Below the pieces are notes generated by a model that was given only the letters and a program-made list of their open reading frames with translations, was not told the DNA's origin and searched no databases. Of a stretch of DNA of 19,996 bases, positions 19,733-19,996 are shown piece after piece. This stretch comes from Sediminispirochaeta sp964394395 (lineage in GTDB: Bacteria > Spirochaetota > Spirochaetia > DSM-16054 > Sediminispirochaetaceae), in assembly GCA_964394395.1 (NCBI GenBank), contig CAYMWV010000048.1:1-19996 (forward strand), written 5' to 3'. Within the stretch, counting starts at the first letter, position 1; each line of letters starts with the position of its first letter. Position numbers and translations under genes: made by a program.

Positions 19733-19996
19733 AGTCCGAAAGCTTGAGTAAAATAGCTGGCCCCAGCGATTCGCCGAAGGCCAGCGATTCGCTGAAGGTG
19801 ATATCGCGAGCCCAAAAAGCGGCAGTGGTTTGTGGAGCAAACCACGAGAGCTTTTGCAGGCGAATCGCAAACTGACTCCAGCAAAACACCGAAGGCGAAT
19901 CGCAAACCCGTATTCGGGCTGGGCTCTCGCAGTTTCTTGTGAAACTGCTGCCGCCTCCCCGCACTTGCTACGCAAGTGCTCGGGGTCCCCCAGCCC
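19733..19996. repeat. Cluster of short-loop hairpins and iterated 9-mers
   Basis: No gene seen. CCAGCGATTCGCCGAAGG is tandemly repeated with one change near 19763-19798, and AGGCGAATCGCAAAC occurs twice near 19858 and 19893; the core GCGAATCGC of one is the complement of GCGATTCGC in the other. Hairpins follow: GTGGTTTG-TGGAG-CAAACCAC (19825-19845), GCAGTTTC-TTGT-GAAACTGC (19929-19948) and GCACTTGC-TAC-GCAAGTGC (19961-19979), the last extended by outer CCCC/GGGG. The array continues past the window edge. Confidence 0.65.

Noticed and set aside
19623..19975. Minus-strand open frames at the window end
   Set aside because: They run through repeat copy D and the hairpin cluster; their length comes from repeated 9-mers rather than coding constraint.
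19733..19996. CRISPR array
   Set aside because: Repeats are irregularly spaced, short and in both orientations, with no uniform spacers or cas genes.

Overview
The window looks like bacterial chromosome, probably from a free-living or environmental spirochaete. I infer this from general protein character and mixed GC content; there is no rRNA, tRNA or other taxonomic marker, so the taxonomy is weak. It holds about fifteen intact or partial genes, mostly regulators, redox-repair enzymes and membrane proteins. They are separated by unusually rich intergenic DNA: mobile repeats, tandem repeats and hairpins.

Layout. 1-1290: 5' part of a RocR-like PAS/sigma-54 activator (minus), with a small inverted-repeat element (copy A) in its leader. 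1385-1740: decayed IS21-type istB remnant. 1757-2224: small PGPGW-type membrane protein. 2364-2968: E. coli-type mazEF toxin-antitoxin pair with a clear promoter/operator. 2981-4145: broken AAA/DUF4143 ATPase gene, preceded by a partial element copy (X), split by element copy B and carrying an amber codon. 4414-5700: exported MsrA-MsrB fusion with its promoter, then a G-rich repeat-laden spacer. 6110-7649: solo ABC ATPase and DeoR-type regulator, convergent and overlapping. 7916-8881: AraC/GyrI-like regulator. 8959-11239: ClC-type channel coupled to an NYN-LOTUS protein. 11328-11495: symmetric inverted boxes between divergent genes. 11581-14515: a 68-aa protein, a hybrid sensor kinase and a GNAT. 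14897-18206: class 3 aldehyde dehydrogenase behind a YyaL/DUF255 thioredoxin-fold protein (minus). 18294-19728: CsgG-like exported protein bracketed by inverted element copies C and D. 19733-19996: dense cluster of small hairpins.

The main discovery is a family of 123-128 bp elements (A, B, C, D and partial X). They have inverted ends of the form GGCTGTCCCGCAAC, a conserved inner block GATTCAGTGGGATTAA, and AATT (or near-AATT) at both borders. Copy B splits a gene with a clean AATT duplication, so it is mobile. An internal hairpin shows compensatory base-pair changes between copies. Copies A and C each sit directly after a -10 box, in the same orientation relative to the downstream gene, so they should be transcribed as 5' leaders.

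Other themes are: (i) a 17-bp box, TTGCGCTATTTCGGGGA, upstream of three unrelated genes in the same relative orientation; (ii) several genes with no Shine-Dalgarno whose -10 box lies 6-7 nt before ATG, suggesting leaderless mRNAs; (iii) family members lacking hallmark residues (a ClC without the gating Glu, an NYN protein without the second acidic cluster). No CRISPR array, tRNA, rRNA or known riboswitch was recognised.
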